A stretch of 64,000 nt of DNA from contig JADGCH010000002.1 in NCBI GenBank assembly GCA_015229115.1, forward strand, positions 1 through 64,000, given 5' to 3'. The first letter of the stretch is position 1. Every line of letters begins with the position of its first letter. The position numbers and the translations under genes were made by a program. This DNA comes from Magnetococcales bacterium (GTDB lineage Bacteria; Pseudomonadota; Magnetococcia; Magnetococcales; JADGCH01). Shown in pieces: positions 44,001 through 52,248 of the stretch. The notes beneath the pieces were generated by a model that saw only the letters and a program-made list of their open reading frames with translations, searched no databases and was not told the DNA's origin.

Positions 44001-44324
44001 TCGACCCTGTTTGGCTGGATGACTGACAAAGGTGGCCTGATGGCACAGAGACTGACTCACCGTGCGCAACGCGCTGGGATCGGCCAGAGAGACCACGGCA
44101 ATACCGGTTGACTCAACCCGTACCACCACAGCCTGTTCCTCAACCGTGCCCCCATGGAGCTCCAGTCGCAACGTTCCCTGCTGCCCAACCCGAACGGCAC
44201 AAGGTGTTTGCAGCGCGATAAAAACGGCATTTTCAGCCATATCGAGGGCATGGCCACTGCATGCACCAAAGGCCAGCGGCACACTCAGTTGCAAACGTTG
44301 CTGTTTTCTGCGATTAGCACTCAC
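41046..44324 (-). CDS. Hybrid histidine kinase, PilZ-like-PAS-GAF-HisKA-HATPase-REC-REC with degenerate Hpt
   Basis: The 1092-residue protein has an N-terminal PilZ-like domain (about 1-95; RKQQR at the start), PAS (about 125-250), a GAF-like region with several Cys (about 290-430), HisKA with SHEIRSPLN (about 440-505), HATPase with DTGIGI and GGTGLGL (about 550-670), a divergent receiver (about 700-815), a full receiver with LMDLQMP (about 850-970) and a C-terminal helical bundle. That bundle aligns with Hpt, but GVGLRKMAAAIG stands where AHTLKG is expected, so the His is lost. It heads a six-gene leftward operon. The kinase at the right edge (62676-64000) is a close relative in its C-terminal half. 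Confidence 0.84.
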   Translation of the reverse strand: MSANRRKQQRLQLSVPLAFGACSGHALDMAENAVFIALQTPCAVRVGQQGTLRLELHGGTVEEQAVVVRVESTGIAVVSLADPSALRTVSQSLCHQATFVSHPAKQGRSAQRVGAVVRALDEQAAFVRAIVEHSLEAIVVTDIHGRVVEFNPAAEALFGYSRAELLGHDVGDFVVPPEHLAAHQRGLAALLTRNDLVTHPVRRRMKSTARHASGQIIAVDIGLTSAVLSGSVHLMAFIQDITTREQLSQALLDTLTTAEVAHRNKESELLRIRASEESATRSWQTQQLVTSLLRLPIEDRSLEQVIHEAVDLIVALPWLAREITGCTLFWRPLGSKGPLCVDRSDLPESPQSFNCAQLPNSYCLCRRDSHDTHFCLPIVLQGEVCGLLELVLLQEAQHLPGFDVAMDNISHSLATLMERGHMYQALKQSRDRAELANRAKSEFLASMSHEIRSPLNAIIGMTDLILHSDQSREEQQGNLTIVHSASLALLDIINSILDLSKIEAGHLVLESIAFDLLGQVEKSCETAAVKAHQKGLQLYCQVDPELPETLIGDPSRLGQILINLASNAVKFTEQGEVVVRVAPATDAAATDGTLLIHCAVVDTGIGIPADKQALIFEKFTQADGSTTRKYGGTGLGLTISRHLVQSMGGTIWVESGEGRGSTFHFTARFGIAPVRQGKKEPSQAVGDRRGSPTATAATLQGRRLLLADRNATGRLVVGQMLTGWAADLTIVASADELLAALDQAVLQGTPFDALVIDEELVRADWSSSLATEPHAGCCGQAVILLSSHVVFKDVVRPAFLPQALPLKKPVRRFQLLKKLNQTLGVVAAEEPAPSSLLASFRRNNRTPLHVLVVDDVDGNQKLAVSILHHAGHRSMVASGGEEALRLLRDHRFDLVLMDLQMPGMDGFEATQHIRRGEAGEANRTIPVIALTAATMMDERQRCLDLGINQFLAKPYVPSQLLVVMEPWLKPVARAGEGPAVLLKPVDVDAATLQASKRHFLDEALAQLQALLQGLNHQDVGAVVRAGVGLRKMAAAIGAARIATQTVRLVGHAEMTDWNEAQAMVPNLENYVNKVVHFLTEEATTDEDFDCRR

Positions 44325-44357
44325 ACCTGTTGTTGCTCCTGGTTATCCCATCAAGAG

Positions 44358-44462
44358 GCCCCCTCACCCCCCAACCCCCTCTCCCACAGGGTGGAGAGGG
44401 GGAGTATCGGAACTAGCCTCTTCACCCTCTCCCCTTGCGGGAGAGAGCAGGGTGAGGGTGCG
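44358..44462. repeat. REP-like element of nested GC-rich inverted repeats
   Basis: CCCCTCTCC pairs with GGAGAGGGG in the left half, and CTCTCCC pairs with GGGAGAG in the right half. An outer CCCTCACCC matches GGGTGAGGG at the other end. This type of intergenic palindrome (CTCTCCC...GGGAGAG) is common in proteobacterial genomes. It lies between two divergent operons, 30 bases from the kinase start. Confidence 0.8.
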
Positions 44463-44523
44463 GTCAAGCCCACGTCGTGATAGTATACCACCCTTTTATA
44501 CCACAGAACACGGTATTACTGTC

Positions 44524-44551
44524 TTGACTTTACTACCCTGATTGGTATATC
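44524..44551 (+). promoter_or_regulatory. Candidate sigma-70-type promoter for the cytochrome operon
   Basis: TTGACT (44524-44529), a 16-base spacer and TATATC (44546-44551) lie about 60 bases before the tetraheme cytochrome start. GGGAG lies eight bases before that ATG. Confidence 0.45.
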
Positions 44552-44609
44552 CATCAAGGTCATCGGGGTCTCTGTCAGTCACTGCAATCCGGATCAAGGG
44601 AGTACCTTC

Positions 44610-45215
44610 ATGACATCCAAAATAAGCCAGTCGCGCTTGTGGCTGATTTTTGCGGGCGGCATGGCTGCCGGATCGATTCTGTTAGCTGGATTCCACTTCA
44701 CCCTGATGGATGGCTTTACCAACAGCCTGGAAATGTGCATCTCCTGCCACGAGATGGATGGCGTCTACAAGGAATACCAAAAGAGTGCGCACTACCAGAA
44801 CCGGTCGGGGGTGCGCGTCGTCTGCTCCAGCTGTCATATACCCCACGGCAAGGGAGTGGTCGACTATGTCGACAAGCTGATGGACAAGGTGATCGTGGGT
44901 GGACGCCATCTCTATCATCATGTCATCGGCACTTACCCCGATGAAGCGTCCTTTGCCAAAAACCGCTACCGGCTAGCCCAGAGTGTGCTGGAGAACATGC
45001 GTCAGCGCGACTCGAAGGAGTGCCGCCAGTGTCACAGCTACCAGGCGATGCAGCTGTCAGCCCAGGAGCGTGCTGCGGCCAGCAAACATGACAAGATGAT
45101 GAAAGACAGCACCAAAACCTGTGTTGACTGCCACACCGGTTTTGTCCACGAGGAACAACAGGAACCGGCTGCGGTCGTCGATAACCCAAAGGGCGATAAC
45201 CAGAAAGGAAACTGA
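44610..45215 (+). CDS. NapC/NirT-family tetraheme c-type cytochrome
   Basis: This 201-residue protein has one N-terminal membrane anchor (about 10-32) and four CxxCH heme sites (CISCH, CSSCH, CRQCH, CVDCH). Such proteins take electrons from quinol and pass them to periplasmic partners. No nitrate, nitrite or TMAO reductase is adjacent; instead a cytochrome c'-like protein and a ferredoxin-cyclase fusion follow, so the electron acceptor is unknown. The C-terminal 20 residues are hydrophilic and probably disordered. It is first in a rightward run of closely packed genes. Confidence 0.92.
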   Translation: MTSKISQSRLWLIFAGGMAAGSILLAGFHFTLMDGFTNSLEMCISCHEMDGVYKEYQKSAHYQNRSGVRVVCSSCHIPHGKGVVDYVDKLMDKVIVGGRHLYHHVIGTYPDEASFAKNRYRLAQSVLENMRQRDSKECRQCHSYQAMQLSAQERAAASKHDKMMKDSTKTCVDCHTGFVHEEQQEPAAVVDNPKGDNQKGN

Positions 45216-45221
45216 CCTACC

Positions 45222-45746
45222 ATGCTACCCCTATTTCACGGTCGCAAGATTTTGACGAGCTATCTGTCTCGGCTATCACTGGTGGCTCTGTTACTGGTTC
45301 CAGTAGCATCGGCCCAAGCCGAATCACCGGAAAAAACACGCTATATCGAGTCGGTCATCGCTCTGCTCAACTTGCATGCCGATGCCATCCGTCAGCTGGC
45401 CAGCCACAATTTCCGCTATAGCCAAAATTTGGCCCGTCATGCCAGCGCCCTGCACGACACCTTTGGACTGGTAGGTCCAATGGATTGGCATGCTGCCGAA
45501 GCGGTGACGCTGCAGAAGATTAGCAAGGATCAGCCCGGTTTGACGGCTGGCCAGTTTGAAAAGATGGCGTCTCAATGCCAGAAATCGATGAAAACGCTTC
45601 ATCGGGCCGCCCTGCAGCGGATCGAAAAGGGAGGGGACGCCGCGCCGGTCATCAAGGCACTGGACACGATGCAACAGCAATGCAACGACTGTCACCATCT
45701 GCTGGGAGGGACGGTACCGGAGGTGTGGCATCGGTCTGGCCAGTAA
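45222..45746 (+). CDS. Cytochrome c'-like monoheme protein
   Basis: This 174-residue secreted protein has a signal peptide (about 1-33, cleaved near ASAQA). It is a predicted four-helix bundle with a single heme site near the C-terminus (CNDCH), the arrangement of class II cytochromes c'. These bind NO or CO or carry electrons. It starts six bases after the tetraheme gene. A likely partner is the NapC-type protein; the role in signalling suggested by the next gene is inference. Confidence 0.8.
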   Translation: MLPLFHGRKILTSYLSRLSLVALLLVPVASAQAESPEKTRYIESVIALLNLHADAIRQLASHNFRYSQNLARHASALHDTFGLVGPMDWHAAEAVTLQKISKDQPGLTAGQFEKMASQCQKSMKTLHRAALQRIEKGGDAAPVIKALDTMQQQCNDCHHLLGGTVPEVWHRSGQ

Positions 45747-45767
45747 GGGCCTCTGAAGTCCCGCTGC

Positions 45768-47435
45768 ATGGACAACCGCATCCGCCTGATCAGTGGTCTG
45801 GTACTGGCCCTGTTTATCACCAGTCATCTGGTCAATCATGCCCTCGGCATCGTTTCGATCGAACTGCAGGACTGGGCTGCGCCGTGGTTAAGCGAGCCAT
45901 GGAACCACCTACCTTTGATGGTCCTGTTTCTGACCGCTCTGCTGCTGCATCCACTGCTGGCCCTATCAACGCTGCAGCGCCGTCATCACCTGCGCTTACC
46001 CAACTGGCAGAGGCTGCAAATCTGGCTCGGCCTGCTGATCCTGCCACTGCTTGCGCCCCATCTGGTCAAGGCCATGATGTTGGAACACCAATATCATGTC
46101 GAAGTCAACTATGCCCTGGTTCAGTTCAGTTTGTGGGTGGTCAACGCCAATGATGGAGCGGTACAGCTGCTGCTGTTGCTGGTGGTCTGGACCCACGGCA
46201 CCATCGGAGTCTGGTCCCTGATTCGGCTGAAACCCTGGTACCAACGCTGGAGCAAGGGGCTGATCCCGCTGGCATGGATCATCCCGACGCTGGCCTTGGC
46301 AGGCCATACCGCTTCTGGCATGCAGACCTACCGGATGGCTGCCACGGATGCCGACCTGTTCAGCAAGCTGTCCAAGGCAACCGGTCTGGCCACCGAGATG
46401 CTGCCACCGGTGCTGCAGATGGCTGCCTGGTTTCAGTGGGGCTGCGTTGCCTTGGCCATCACGGCCCTGATGTTTCCGGTCATCCGGCAGCAGTTATCGC
46501 GCCGAACAGGCAACAGACCGCTGCTCCATTACAACGACCGTTATCATGTTCCGATCATCAAAGGGGCTACCCTACTGGAAACCCTGCAAGAGGCCCATAT
46601 CAACCACCCCAGCCTGTGTGGTGGGCGTGGTCGTTGTTCGACCTGCCGTGTGCGCGTCAGCGGTGGCAGCCATGGATCGTTGCCGGACCCGACAACGACA
46701 GAACGTCAGGTGCTAACCCAGATCGGTGCTCCTGACAATGTGCGCTTGGCCTGTCAGATGAGGGTTCGGTCTGAACTTACGGCCTGGTCCCTGCTGAAGA
46801 ATAGCGCTGGGCCGTCTGATGTGCTGGCACAGGTGGGACAGCGCCATGGTTGCGAACTCGACATAGCGGTCCTGTTTGCCGATCTGCGTGGCTTTACCGC
46901 TTTCTCGGAACAGCGCCTGCCGTTCGATGTGCTGTTTGTACTCAACAGCTATTTTCGTTTCATGGGAGAAGCGGTTGAATTGCAGGGCGGCCGTCTCGAC
47001 AAGTTCATCGGTGACGGGGTCATGGCGTTGTTCGGTCTCGATGGCAACACCGCTGAAGGGTGCCGCAATGCCCTGCGCGCCGCCAGGGCCATGGGTGATA
47101 ACCTGGAACAACTCAACGCCAGCCTGAAAGAAGCGTTGCACGAACCGCTGCGCATTGGCATTGGCATCCATGTTGGCCCAGTCATTGTAGGTGAAATGGG
47201 CCACGGTTCGGCACGACAACTGACCGCTATTGGCGATACCGTCAATACCGCCAGCCGACTGGAAAGCCTGACCAAATCACATCGTGCCCAGCTCATTGTC
47301 TCCGAAGCGGTCTTTGAACGGGCCAGAGTGGATCCGGCTCACTATCCATTGCATCAGCTTGATATTCGCGGCCGGGTCGAATCGATGCCGGCCCGGATCC
47401 TATCCACAGCAACCTCGCTCAGGACGGTGCTATGA
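45768..47435 (+). CDS. Membrane cytochrome-like/2Fe-2S ferredoxin/class III adenylate cyclase fusion
   Basis: This 555-residue protein has about six membrane helices (about 1-245) with His residues placed as in diheme quinone cytochromes of the succinate dehydrogenase type (SHLVNH, APHLVK, WTHG, AGHTASG). A plant-type 2Fe-2S ferredoxin follows (about 252-345; CGGRGRCSTC, then LACQ). The C-terminal part is a class III cyclase (about 365-545) with both metal Asp (LFADLRGFT, GDGVMALFG), the adenine-selecting Lys in DKFIGDG and GDTVNTASRLE. It should make cAMP under redox control. It ends four bases into the next gene. Confidence 0.9.
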   Translation: MDNRIRLISGLVLALFITSHLVNHALGIVSIELQDWAAPWLSEPWNHLPLMVLFLTALLLHPLLALSTLQRRHHLRLPNWQRLQIWLGLLILPLLAPHLVKAMMLEHQYHVEVNYALVQFSLWVVNANDGAVQLLLLLVVWTHGTIGVWSLIRLKPWYQRWSKGLIPLAWIIPTLALAGHTASGMQTYRMAATDADLFSKLSKATGLATEMLPPVLQMAAWFQWGCVALAITALMFPVIRQQLSRRTGNRPLLHYNDRYHVPIIKGATLLETLQEAHINHPSLCGGRGRCSTCRVRVSGGSHGSLPDPTTTERQVLTQIGAPDNVRLACQMRVRSELTAWSLLKNSAGPSDVLAQVGQRHGCELDIAVLFADLRGFTAFSEQRLPFDVLFVLNSYFRFMGEAVELQGGRLDKFIGDGVMALFGLDGNTAEGCRNALRAARAMGDNLEQLNASLKEALHEPLRIGIGIHVGPVIVGEMGHGSARQLTAIGDTVNTASRLESLTKSHRAQLIVSEAVFERARVDPAHYPLHQLDIRGRVESMPARILSTATSLRTVL

Positions 47436-48736
47436 AGGGTATTGCGGTTTTGTCCTGCTTGATGATCGCCAGCCTCGTTCCGCTTATCACCCCTCTGCAC
47501 GCGGATGAGTCTGGGCGGTGGCATATCACCGGTTACGGCACGCTGGGCGTTAACCAGGACGATCATCACCCTAGGACATCTTTCATCCGCGATATCAGTC
47601 AACGTCCACAGGACTCTTTTACCACCAGCTCCTGGCTGACGGATGATGCCTGGCGCAGGGACACGCGCCTGGGATTGCAGGTGGGTTATCAGTTCACACC
47701 CACCCTCTCAGCTGTTAGCCAGCTGGTGTTGCGCGACCAGGTATCACCCCGATTGACCCATTTCATCGACTGGGGTTATGTCGCACTGACGCCCATACCC
47801 GACGTTGACGTCCGTCTTGGGCGTGTCGGTTTTGACGTCTTTCTGATGTCGGAACAACGCAATCTGGGCTATTCCTATCCGTGGGTGCGACCACCGGTTG
47901 AATTTTACGGCTGGGTACCGCTGTACTCCATTGATGGTGCCGACCTGGGGTACACCCTGCGCGATCAGGAAACACGCTGGCGGTTCAAGATACAGGGCGG
48001 CCGCAGTCCCGGTTTGGGTGTTCCCATCGATGACGATATCTTCTACGTTGCCAGCAACAAGATCATGACGGCTACCCTGACACGGGAATCGGGCCCTTGG
48101 CTGTTCAAGGCGGGTTACTCCCATGTGACCTTCAGCAAGGAAGCCGATCCTCTGGCACGGATGGGGTTGTTCGCTGGTCTCGATGAGGTCGCCCGTCTTG
48201 GCATCGATCCGATCAGTCGCGATGCTGACCAACTGCGCCGCCAAATGACCTGGAAAAATGCGCGTATGAATTACTTCACCATAGGCTCCACTTACGACGA
48301 TAACGACTGGTTGGCCCAGGCCGAACTGGGAGTCGTCGCTTCTTCGATCGATATGGCGATGAACAACACCATGGCCTACCTCGGTTTGGCCAGAAGGCTG
48401 GGGAACTGGACCCCTTATGCCATGGTCAGCGCTATCCGTCCCAACACCACAAGGTATTCCTCCATCCGTCCTTGGGGTGATGGCTTGCCTCAGGAATTAC
48501 AGGGCACATTAAACGGACTTCAAACCGGAGCCCAAGCCGCTGTTAACTCAACCCGTATCCACCAGGAAACCTTGACCTTGGGTCTGCGCTGGGATTTCAG
48601 CAGCCGGGCCGCCATTAAGTGGCAACTGGATACTACCCAGGTTCATCCTCATGGCTATTTGCTCCGGCCCAGTAACGATGTGGCCCAGGCTACCACGGTC
48701 CATCTCTTCTCCGTCAACCTGGATTTTATGTTCTAG
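47432..48736 (+). CDS. Outer-membrane beta-barrel (porin-like) protein
   Basis: This 434-residue protein has a signal peptide (about 1-24), alternating aromatic/hydrophilic strands throughout and a C-terminal Phe preceded by a strand (VNLDFMF), the sorting signal for outer-membrane barrels. I recognise no substrate-specific family. Its start overlaps the cyclase stop by four bases, and a periplasmic binding protein follows three bases after its stop. It may admit the ligand sensed by the kinase downstream. Confidence 0.75.
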   Translation: MKGIAVLSCLMIASLVPLITPLHADESGRWHITGYGTLGVNQDDHHPRTSFIRDISQRPQDSFTTSSWLTDDAWRRDTRLGLQVGYQFTPTLSAVSQLVLRDQVSPRLTHFIDWGYVALTPIPDVDVRLGRVGFDVFLMSEQRNLGYSYPWVRPPVEFYGWVPLYSIDGADLGYTLRDQETRWRFKIQGGRSPGLGVPIDDDIFYVASNKIMTATLTRESGPWLFKAGYSHVTFSKEADPLARMGLFAGLDEVARLGIDPISRDADQLRRQMTWKNARMNYFTIGSTYDDNDWLAQAELGVVASSIDMAMNNTMAYLGLARRLGNWTPYAMVSAIRPNTTRYSSIRPWGDGLPQELQGTLNGLQTGAQAAVNSTRIHQETLTLGLRWDFSSRAAIKWQLDTTQVHPHGYLLRPSNDVAQATTVHLFSVNLDFMF

Positions 48737-48739
48737 ACC

Positions 48740-49186
48740 ATGAAGATCGATAAAATCCACCCCTACCCACTGCTATGGGCCCTGTTGTGGCAGCTGTTGC
48801 CCTGTTGTCCTGCCCAAGCTGACAACATGGTCGTGATCGTCCATCCGGCCAATCCCATCACCAGCCTCAGTCCAGCCCAGGTGTCCGATCTGTATCTGGG
48901 GCGTATCCGCATCTTTCCCAACGGCCAATATGCCCAGGTGATCGACTGGTCGCGTGACAGTCCAGAACGGCAGTATTTTTTTCAACGGATCAACGGCATG
49001 TCCCTCAACCAGGTCAATACCTACTGGGCACGCCTGACGTTTACCGGGCGGGTCTTGCCACCGCAATCGGTGGGCAACAGCCACGAAGTGCTGAAGGTCA
49101 TTATGGACAATGAGACGGCCATTGGTTACATCAACAGTTCAGAGGTGACCCCTGCGGTACGCGAGGTGCTGAGGCTACATGAGTGA
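48740..49186 (+). CDS. Short periplasmic PstS-like substrate-binding protein
   Basis: This 148-residue protein has a signal peptide (about 1-27) and a PBP-like domain of the phosphate-binding superfamily, reduced to about one lobe (NPITSLSPAQVSDLYLGR, then IGYINSSEV). Short proteins of this type often sit beside sensor kinases. It overlaps the kinase gene by eight bases, which supports a sensory partnership. The ligand cannot be told from sequence. Confidence 0.75.
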   Translation: MKIDKIHPYPLLWALLWQLLPCCPAQADNMVVIVHPANPITSLSPAQVSDLYLGRIRIFPNGQYAQVIDWSRDSPERQYFFQRINGMSLNQVNTYWARLTFTGRVLPPQSVGNSHEVLKVIMDNETAIGYINSSEVTPAVREVLRLHE

Positions 49187-52100
49187 CATTCCCTATCTAT
49201 CCAGCCTGGAATACCGCTTTACCGTCTACGTCGGACTGGGCATGACGCTGTTCTCACTGCTGGTAGGATTGGGTACTTACCGCTATTTTTCCAGCCAGGA
49301 GGTGATCCATGCCCTGGCCCTGGAACAACAACTGGTGCAGACTGTTGTGTCCCAGGCTGCTGTGGGCGCCTTTGTCAAAAATGATCCGATTGCCCAGGAT
49401 GTCATGCAGGGATTGCTCGTCAATCCGATTATCCTCGGCGTGCGTATTGAGTCCAAGGAAGGATTCCTGGCGCAACAGACCAAAGTGGCGCCACTAGATT
49501 TTAGCGCGGCCGTGCTCCATCCGCTACCATCACCCGTTCGTGCAGACGAAATCGTTGGCACCCTGAAAGTCGTTGTTGACCTGGTCAGCGTCCAGAGGAG
49601 TGCCACCCTGAAAGCCCTGTTGTATGCCGGTATGCTGGTGGCGCAAATCATTGTCGCCACCGTGCTGTTGATGGTGCTGGTGCGCCACATGCTCGGCAGA
49701 CCGGTGGCCCTGCTGGCTCAACAAATGACCCATATTCATCCTGGCGCGGGTAGACGTCTAACCATCGATAGCAGCCGTCCCTACGACGAGATTGGCCTGC
49801 TTTCCAGCAGTGCCAACGCGCTACTGGATACAGCGGATCATGCCATCGATATGGAACATCGGTTACGTCTACAGCTGAGTGAGGCATTACAGGCGGCAGA
49901 AGAGGCCAATCAGAGCAAAAGCAGCTTTCTGGCCAACATGAGCCATGAGATTCGCACCCCGATGAATGCCATTATCGGTCTGACCGACCTGGCGCTCCAG
50001 ACCAACCTCACGGCCCAGACCAGGGACTATCTCACTAAAGTATCGTCGTCGTCCCAGTCCTTATTGCGTCTTATCAACGATATCCTGGATTTCTCCAAGA
50101 TCGAGGCTAATAAACTGGATCTGGAACAGGTCCCGTTCTTTTTAAGAGATACGTTCGATCATCTTGCTGACCTGTTTCGCGCCAAAATGACCGAAAAACA
50201 CCTCGAACTGATCCTGTGTGCCTCGGAGGAATGTCGCTATCAGCTCTATGGCGATCCCCTGCGTCTGGAACAGATTCTGATGAACCTGGTGAGCAATGCC
50301 CTTAAATTCACCGACGAGGGTGAAATCGAGGTTCAGATCACCACCTTACAGGAAACGGTCGATCAGGTTACCCTGCATTTTTCAGTACGGGATACCGGAT
50401 TGGGCATGAGTCAGGAACAGGTGGCACGATTGTTCCAGCCCTTTTCCCAGGCTGACAGTTCAACGACACGCCGATTCGGTGGAACAGGACTGGGACTTTC
50501 GATCAGTAAACAGCTGGTGGAATTGATGGCTGGCCGTTTGTGGGTCACCTCAGCCCCCGGGCAAGGGAGCACCTTTTATTTTACGGCCAATTTCCAGCGT
50601 GTGCTGCAGACCGCTGAGATCGACGATATGACTTTACCTGAGGCCATGGAAGCCCTTAGGGTGCTGTTGGTCGAAGACAATCAGGCCGCTCGGGCGGCCA
50701 TCGAAAACATGCTGCAGCTGTTTGGCTTGACAGTCACCAGCGTCGCATCGGGACCAGAAGCCCTTGCAGTCATCCAGCAAGGCCTGGCATCAGGCAGCCC
50801 CTATCCGTTGGCGCTGGTCGACTGGTTCATGCCAGGAATGAGTGGTCTGGATAGCCTGCGGCAGATGAACGCCATGATCCCCCATCCTTCTCGACCGAAA
50901 GTGATTCTGCTGGTTCCCTTTGGACGCGAACAACCGATGCGGACCCTGGGTGATCCGATGGGTGTTGATGGCTACATCACCAAACCGGTCAACTGTTCCG
51001 TGCTGTTTGATACCATCATGGATGTATTCGGCCACAACGTCCAAAAAATCTACCGCTCTGGCAAGACAGTCCTTGATCCTACCGATATCATCCAGCACAT
51101 CGGTGGTGCGCGCGTGCTGTTGGTCGAGGACAACGCCATCAACCGACAAGTGGCGCAAGAGGTGCTCGAAAGCGTTCAACTGGTGGTGGAATCGGCTGAA
51201 AATGGCTTCATAGCCACCCAGATGCTGGAAAAGGCCCCGTACGATGTGGTGCTGATGGATATCCAGATGCCGGTGATGGATGGTTATACCGCTACACGCC
51301 ACATACGCAACCAACCTCGCTTTGCCGACCTACCCATTGTTGCCATGACAGCCAACGCCATGGCGGGTGATCGGGAGCAATGCCTCGCAGCAGGCATGAA
51401 CGACCACGTCGGCAAGCCCATCATCCAGAAAGAGTTGTTTGCAACGCTGGTCCGCTGGATCGGCTCATCCGACCGGTCATCACCCCGCCCTTATCAGCCC
51501 GTGGCGCAACAACCTCGTGGTGGTGAGAGTCAGGAGGAGGTTCCAGATGTGCTGCCCGGGCTGGATATTGCGGTAGCCCTGGACCGGCTGAATGGCAACC
51601 GTCCGTTGTTGCGGTCATTGTTGATTGAATTTCAGCGCACGCACAGCCATACCATGGCTGAGCTTGACGTCTATCTCACGGGCAAGCGTAAAAGTGATCG
51701 TGACACAGCCCGACACATCGTCCATACCATTAAAGGCATGGCTGGTAATTTGGCAGCGCACGATCTGGCCGATGCGGCACGCGCCCTGGAGACAATCCTT
51801 CGCGACGATCAGGCTCATGCTGCTGCCTGGTCCGAGGCGCTGCAGCATTTTGAGCTGGCTCTGACACAGGTGCTGACCTCCATTGACCATATGCCCCACG
51901 CAACGAGCACACCACCCCTGCAGCAGCAGGATCATGAAACGACCTTGTCAGCGGAAACGATGGATCAGGTCAAACAGACCATCCTTGCGTTATCCGAGTT
52001 GGTGCGTTATAATGACGTGAATGCTATCCATCAATTGAACAGGCTTAAAGAGTTGGTTCTGAATGTCACCTCGCTCGCCGGAGAGATCGATCAGCTGGAT

Positions 52101-52187
52101 CAATGCCTGGATCAGTTTGATTTTGCCGGAGCGCGCGATGTTTTAGCGGCTTTGGTGGCGAAACTAACCCTTGGAAAGCAACAGTGA
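49179..52187 (+). CDS. Membrane hybrid histidine kinase, HAMP-HisKA-HATPase-REC-REC-Hpt
   Basis: This 1002-residue protein has TM1 (about 15-35), a periplasmic domain of about 110 residues, TM2 (about 150-172), a HAMP-like linker, HisKA with SHEIRTPMN (about 245-310), HATPase with DTGLGM and GGTGLGL (about 355-470), a divergent receiver with Asp in ALVDWFMP, a full receiver with LMDIQMP (about 635-755) and an Hpt domain with HTIKGMAG. A helical tail of about 80 residues ends it, the same tail seen in the remnant at 1318-2196. The gene for its probable binding protein overlaps its start, and a receiver gene follows. Confidence 0.88.
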   Translation: MSDIPYLSSLEYRFTVYVGLGMTLFSLLVGLGTYRYFSSQEVIHALALEQQLVQTVVSQAAVGAFVKNDPIAQDVMQGLLVNPIILGVRIESKEGFLAQQTKVAPLDFSAAVLHPLPSPVRADEIVGTLKVVVDLVSVQRSATLKALLYAGMLVAQIIVATVLLMVLVRHMLGRPVALLAQQMTHIHPGAGRRLTIDSSRPYDEIGLLSSSANALLDTADHAIDMEHRLRLQLSEALQAAEEANQSKSSFLANMSHEIRTPMNAIIGLTDLALQTNLTAQTRDYLTKVSSSSQSLLRLINDILDFSKIEANKLDLEQVPFFLRDTFDHLADLFRAKMTEKHLELILCASEECRYQLYGDPLRLEQILMNLVSNALKFTDEGEIEVQITTLQETVDQVTLHFSVRDTGLGMSQEQVARLFQPFSQADSSTTRRFGGTGLGLSISKQLVELMAGRLWVTSAPGQGSTFYFTANFQRVLQTAEIDDMTLPEAMEALRVLLVEDNQAARAAIENMLQLFGLTVTSVASGPEALAVIQQGLASGSPYPLALVDWFMPGMSGLDSLRQMNAMIPHPSRPKVILLVPFGREQPMRTLGDPMGVDGYITKPVNCSVLFDTIMDVFGHNVQKIYRSGKTVLDPTDIIQHIGGARVLLVEDNAINRQVAQEVLESVQLVVESAENGFIATQMLEKAPYDVVLMDIQMPVMDGYTATRHIRNQPRFADLPIVAMTANAMAGDREQCLAAGMNDHVGKPIIQKELFATLVRWIGSSDRSSPRPYQPVAQQPRGGESQEEVPDVLPGLDIAVALDRLNGNRPLLRSLLIEFQRTHSHTMAELDVYLTGKRKSDRDTARHIVHTIKGMAGNLAAHDLADAARALETILRDDQAHAAAWSEALQHFELALTQVLTSIDHMPHATSTPPLQQQDHETTLSAETMDQVKQTILALSELVRYNDVNAIHQLNRLKELVLNVTSLAGEIDQLDQCLDQFDFAGARDVLAALVAKLTLGKQQ

Positions 52188-52237
52188 GGAGCAAGATTGA
52201 GGAGCAAGATTGAGGAGCAAGATTGAGGAGCAAGATT
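52186..52237. repeat. Four tandem 13-bp repeats, each carrying a Shine-Dalgarno core
   Basis: The unit GAGGAGCAAGATT is present four times without error, from the kinase stop codon to just before the next gene's GAGGGG ribosome binding site. It is untranslated. Each copy contains GAGGAG, and each junction contains a TGA. Confidence 0.9.
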
Positions 52238-52248
52238 GAGGGGTAACT

